Shown one piece after another: positions 14,880 through 18,011 of a DNA stretch of 18,011 nucleotides. The position numbers and the translations under genes are program-made. This stretch comes from Prevotella sp. UBA2756 (GTDB lineage Bacteria; Bacteroidota; Bacteroidia; Bacteroidales; Bacteroidaceae). Positions within the stretch are counted from its first letter, which is position 1. The number at the start of each line of letters is the position of its first letter. Where the stretch lies: the NCBI GenBank assembly GCA_002353205.1, contig DEJE01000053.1, forward strand, positions 1 to 18,011, read 5' to 3'. The notes beneath the pieces are model-generated. The model searched no databases, was not told the origin of the DNA, and was given only the letters and a program-made list of their open reading frames with translations.

Positions 14880-16478
14880 ATGATGCAGACAAAGTATATT
14901 TTCGTCACGGGCGGTGTCGTCTCCTCGTTAGGGAAAGGCATCATCTCCGCCAGCATCGGCATGCTGCTGCAGGCTCGTGGTTACAAGGTCACCATCCAGA
15001 AGTTCGACCCCTACATCAACATCGACCCCGGAACGCTCAATCCCTACGAGCACGGCGAATGTTATGTGACGGAGGACGGCATGGAGACAGATCTTGACCT
15101 CGGGCACTATGAACGGTTCACAGGCATACGCACTACCCGCCACAACAGCATCACCACGGGACGCATCTACCAAACAGTCATCGACCGTGAGCGTCATGGC
15201 GACTACCTGGGCAAGACCATCCAGGTGGTGCCGCACATCACGGACGAGATAAAGCGGCGAATGCTTCGCGAAGATGTAGAGGAAGAGGAGTTGGACTTCG
15301 TCATCACAGAGGTTGGCGGCACCATCGGCGACATAGAGAGCGCACCGTTCATGGAAGCCATCCGTCAGCTTCGGTGGCAGTTGGGGCACGACGCTGTCTG
15401 CGTACACCTCACATACGTTCCCTATCTGAAAGCTGCCGACGAACTGAAGACGAAGCCCACCCAACATTCCGTCAAGGAACTGCAAGGCATGGGCATCCAG
15501 CCCGACATCCTTGTGCTGCGAACCGAACGCCACCTCGATGACGCATTGCGTCTGAAGGTGGCTTCGTTCTGCAATGTCGGCCTGGAATGCGTAGTGCAGA
15601 GCGAAGACATGGCAAGCATCTACGAAGTACCTGTGAGTATGCAGAGGCAAGGACTCGATGCTGCCATCCTGCGTAAGATAGGCATACCCGTCGGCGAGAC
15701 TCCTGCCATGAAACCTTGGCGCAACTTTCTCAACAACTGGCGTCGTGCTACACGTGAAATCAACATCGGCTTGGTCGGCAAGTACGACCTGCAAGATGCC
15801 TACAAGAGCATTCGCGAGAGTCTTCATCTTGCAAGTATATATAATAATGTAAAGGCGAAGTTGCACTTCATCGACAGCGAAGGTATTACTCTGGAGAATG
15901 TTGCGGAGAAGCTGGACGGCATGGCAGGCGTGGTCATCTGCCCAGGCTTCGGACAGCGTGGCATCGAGGGAAAGATCGTCGCCGCTGCTTTTACCCGCAC
16001 TCACGACATACCAACCTTCGGCATCTGTCTCGGTATGCAGATGATGGTGATTGAGTTTGCGAGGAATGTGCTGGGCTACGAGGATGCCAACAGCAGTGAG
16101 ATGGACAATCAGACCGAACACAACGTCATCGACATGATGGAAGAACAGAAGTCTGTCACGCAGATGGGCGGCACCATGCGACTTGGCGCTTATGATTGCG
16201 AACTCACCGAAGGCAGCCGTGCCTGTGAAGCATACGGAGGCACGACAAAGATTAGCGAAAGGCATCGGCATCGCTATGAGTTCAATAATATATATAAAGA
16301 GGAATATGAAGTCGGGGGCATGAAGTGCGTAGGCATCAACCCCGGCACAAACCTTGTCGAGATTGTGGAAATACCGTCCCTACGTTGGTACATCGGAACG
16401 CAGTTCCACCCTGAATACTCCTCAACGGTGCTACATCCGCATACCTTGTTCATGTCGTTTATAAAAGCTTGCATCTGA
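14880..16478 (+). CDS. pyrG: CTP synthase
   Basis: The enzyme makes CTP from UTP, ATP and glutamine. The product has 532 residues, the normal length. The N-terminal synthetase domain opens with KYIFVTGGVVSSLGKGIISA (P-loop-like) and has DPYINIDPGTLNPYEHGECYV and DLDLGHYERF. The C-terminal glutaminase domain has PGFGQRGIEGK, the nucleophile C383 in FGICLGMQ, and H510/E512 in FHPEYSS. Two adjacent ATG codons (14880, 14883) can start it; the frame is open far upstream but that part overlaps the torF-like gene in another frame and has no family similarity. The gene is followed after 1 nt by the purF-like gene. No palindromic insertion is present. Confidence 0.96.
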   Translation: MMQTKYIFVTGGVVSSLGKGIISASIGMLLQARGYKVTIQKFDPYINIDPGTLNPYEHGECYVTEDGMETDLDLGHYERFTGIRTTRHNSITTGRIYQTVIDRERHGDYLGKTIQVVPHITDEIKRRMLREDVEEEELDFVITEVGGTIGDIESAPFMEAIRQLRWQLGHDAVCVHLTYVPYLKAADELKTKPTQHSVKELQGMGIQPDILVLRTERHLDDALRLKVASFCNVGLECVVQSEDMASIYEVPVSMQRQGLDAAILRKIGIPVGETPAMKPWRNFLNNWRRATREINIGLVGKYDLQDAYKSIRESLHLASIYNNVKAKLHFIDSEGITLENVAEKLDGMAGVVICPGFGQRGIEGKIVAAAFTRTHDIPTFGICLGMQMMVIEFARNVLGYEDANSSEMDNQTEHNVIDMMEEQKSVTQMGGTMRLGAYDCELTEGSRACEAYGGTTKISERHRHRYEFNNIYKEEYEVGGMKCVGINPGTNLVEIVEIPSLRWYIGTQFHPEYSSTVLHPHTLFMSFIKACI

Positions 16479-16479
16479 T

Positions 16480-18011
16480 ATGGAACAGTTAAAGCATGAA
16501 TGCGGTGTGGCATTGATAAGGCTGTTGAAGCCGCAAGACTATTATAAAGAAAAGTATGGCACAGCGTCCTATGGCCTTGGCAAGCTCTATCTGATGATGG
16601 AGAAGCAGCATAACCGCGGACAGGAGGGTGCAGGCATTGCCTGCGTTGACATGAATGCACCCGTTGGCTCGGAGTACATGTTTCGTGAGAAGGCGATGGG
16701 CAAAGATGCCATCACAGAAATGTTCGAAAGCCTCCACCAAGGGGGAGGTTGGGAGGGGGCTTCTCTTTATATGGGACACCTGCGCTACAGCACGACAGGC
16801 AAGAGCGGCTTGCAGTACGTCCATCCTTTCCTGCGCCGTAACAACTGGCGGGCAAAGAACCTCTGTCTTTGCGGCAACTTCAACATGACGAACATTGACG
16901 AGATATTCACGAAGATGGTCAGGCAGGGACAGTCGCCGCGCATTTACAGCGACTCCTACATCACACTCGAACTGATGGGGCATCGCCTGGACCGAGAAGT
17001 GGAACGCCTCTTTGTCGAAGCTAAAACAAAAGGACTGGAAGGCACTGACATCACCCATTACATCGAAGACAACGTTCAGATGGCAAATGTATTGCGCACC
17101 ACGATGGCCGACTACGACGGAGGCTACGTGATGTGCGGTATGACAGGCAGCGGCGAGATGTTTGCTATGCGCGACCCTTGGGGCATACGGCCTGCCTTCT
17201 TCTATCGGGATGATGAGGTTGTGGCCGTTGCCAGTGAGCGTGCCGTATTGCAGACGACCTTCGACCTCGCCTACGATGACGTTCAGGAGTTGCCAGCAGG
17301 CCAGGCGCTCATCGTGCATAAGGACGGCGCCTCTGCTTTGGAAACTATCCTGGAGTCCAAGAAGCAGACGCGATGTTCGTTCGAGCGCATCTACTTCAGT
17401 CGTGGTTCCGACCGCGACATCTACCGTGAGCGCAAACAACTTGGGCAGCAGCTCACGGCACCCATCCTCAAGGCCATCGACGGTGACACCGAGCATACTA
17501 TCTTTTCCTTCATTCCTAACACAGCCGAGGTTGCATTTTATGGAATGATGGAGGGTCTGCGAAGCCAGGGCCTGAACGTACGGAGCGAGAAGGTGGCATG
17601 GAAGGACATCAAACTGCGCACCTTCATCACAGAAGCAGGCTCGCGCAACGACCTTGCCTCGCATGTCTATGACATCACCTACGGCTCCCTGCAGCCATAC
17701 GAAGACAACCTTGTCATCATTGACGACAGCATTGTTCGGGGCACTACTTTGAAGGAAAGCATCTTCAAGATACTCGACCGCTTGCATCCTCGGAAGATAG
17801 TAATGGTGAGCAGTTCGCCACAGATTCGCTACCCCGACTACTATGGCATCGACATGGCGCGCCTGGAGGAGTTCTGTGCCTTTCGTGCCGCCATCGCCCT
17901 CATCGAAGAGCGTGGTATGTGGCAGATGATAAATGATGTCTACGAGGCTTGTCATGCCGAGTTCCTTAAGCCAGCAGCAGAGCAACGTAACTGCGTCAGT
18001 GCCATCTACGA
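16480..18011 (+). CDS. purF: PurF-like amidophosphoribosyltransferase, C-terminus beyond window
   Basis: The N-terminal half is a class II glutamine amidotransferase and the C-terminal half a phosphoribosyltransferase, as in the enzyme that starts purine synthesis. The window shows 510 codons without a stop. C8 follows a seven-residue propeptide (MEQLKHE) and is the expected nucleophile. EKQHNRGQEGAGIA, GHLRYSTTGKSG and RDPWGIRPAFF are amidotransferase motifs, and VIIDDSIVRGTT near residue 412 is the PRPP site. It is longer than ordinary PurF and resembles a Bacteroidales PurF-like protein often kept beside other genes of this pathway; whether it is the main PurF or a paralogue cannot be told here, so the symbol is provisional. 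A palindromic element encodes residues about 84-94. It starts 1 nt after pyrG, indicating co-transcription. Confidence 0.88.
   Translation, partial: MEQLKHECGVALIRLLKPQDYYKEKYGTASYGLGKLYLMMEKQHNRGQEGAGIACVDMNAPVGSEYMFREKAMGKDAITEMFESLHQGGGWEGASLYMGHLRYSTTGKSGLQYVHPFLRRNNWRAKNLCLCGNFNMTNIDEIFTKMVRQGQSPRIYSDSYITLELMGHRLDREVERLFVEAKTKGLEGTDITHYIEDNVQMANVLRTTMADYDGGYVMCGMTGSGEMFAMRDPWGIRPAFFYRDDEVVAVASERAVLQTTFDLAYDDVQELPAGQALIVHKDGASALETILESKKQTRCSFERIYFSRGSDRDIYRERKQLGQQLTAPILKAIDGDTEHTIFSFIPNTAEVAFYGMMEGLRSQGLNVRSEKVAWKDIKLRTFITEAGSRNDLASHVYDITYGSLQPYEDNLVIIDDSIVRGTTLKESIFKILDRLHPRKIVMVSSSPQIRYPDYYGIDMARLEEFCAFRAAIALIEERGMWQMINDVYEACHAEFLKPAAEQRNCVSAIY
16731..16763 (+). repeat. GC-rich palindromic element, class C, in the purF-like gene
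   Basis: The stem CCTCCACC (16731-16738) / AA / GGGGGAGG (16741-16748) is followed by TTGGGAGGGGGCTTC. It is translated SLHQGGGWEGAS, in a different frame from its relative in gltD. It replaces a variable segment that relatives carry before LYMGHLRYSTTG. Confidence 0.8.

Noticed and set aside
14928..16271. 447-codon open frame on the minus strand opposite pyrG
   Set aside because: It is an antisense shadow of CTP synthase, a full-length and motif-complete gene.
16489..17985. 498-codon open frame on the minus strand opposite the purF-like gene
   Set aside because: It is antisense to a frame carrying clear amidotransferase and PRPP motifs, and its translation shows no family features.

Overview
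The window looks like a chromosomal segment from a Bacteroidales bacterium of the Prevotella/Segatella kind. The grounds are a type III glutamine synthetase, an LL-diaminopimelate aminotransferase (DapL) lysine/peptidoglycan route, promoters of the Bacteroidetes form (TTTG, about 20 nt, TAnnTTTG), almost no Shine-Dalgarno sequences, and protein sequences that read like Bacteroidales orthologues. Species-level placement is inference from memory, not a search.

Layout. Positions 1-517 hold no confident gene but several short repeats. Positions 518-1182 hold a small AT-rich two-gene unit (DUF4160, then DUF2442 fused to a helix-turn-helix) with its own promoter, a palindrome inside that promoter, and a strong terminator. 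From 12140 leftward to 1526 runs one gene string, gltB-gltD-dapF-dapL-glnN, ending in a terminator at 1466-1502. From 12455 rightward run glnK-amtB-torF-like, then a hairpin, then pyrG and a purF-like amidotransferase cut by the window end. The 314-nt gap at 12141-12454 is a divergent control region between the two nitrogen units.

How the genes fit together. AmtB admits ammonium under P-II control, and the porin-like protein may serve the outer membrane. GlnN makes glutamine and GltBD make glutamate. DapL uses glutamate as amino donor to make LL-diaminopimelate, and DapF epimerises it to the meso form for peptidoglycan and lysine. PyrG and the PurF-like protein are glutamine consumers. The window is therefore a nitrogen assimilation and distribution locus.

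The most unusual feature is a set of short GC-rich palindromic elements (stem of 12-21 nt followed by a G-run tail) sitting in frame inside four conserved enzyme genes: three in dapF, two in gltD, two in gltB and one in the purF-like gene. They occur in both orientations and are read in different frames, so their DNA or RNA, not their peptide, is what is conserved. gltB carries in addition a 27-codon insertion of a different palindromic family near its N-terminus. A second recurring element, an AT-rich 29-nt spacer, lies directly before gltD, dapF and glnN, with a relative before amtB.
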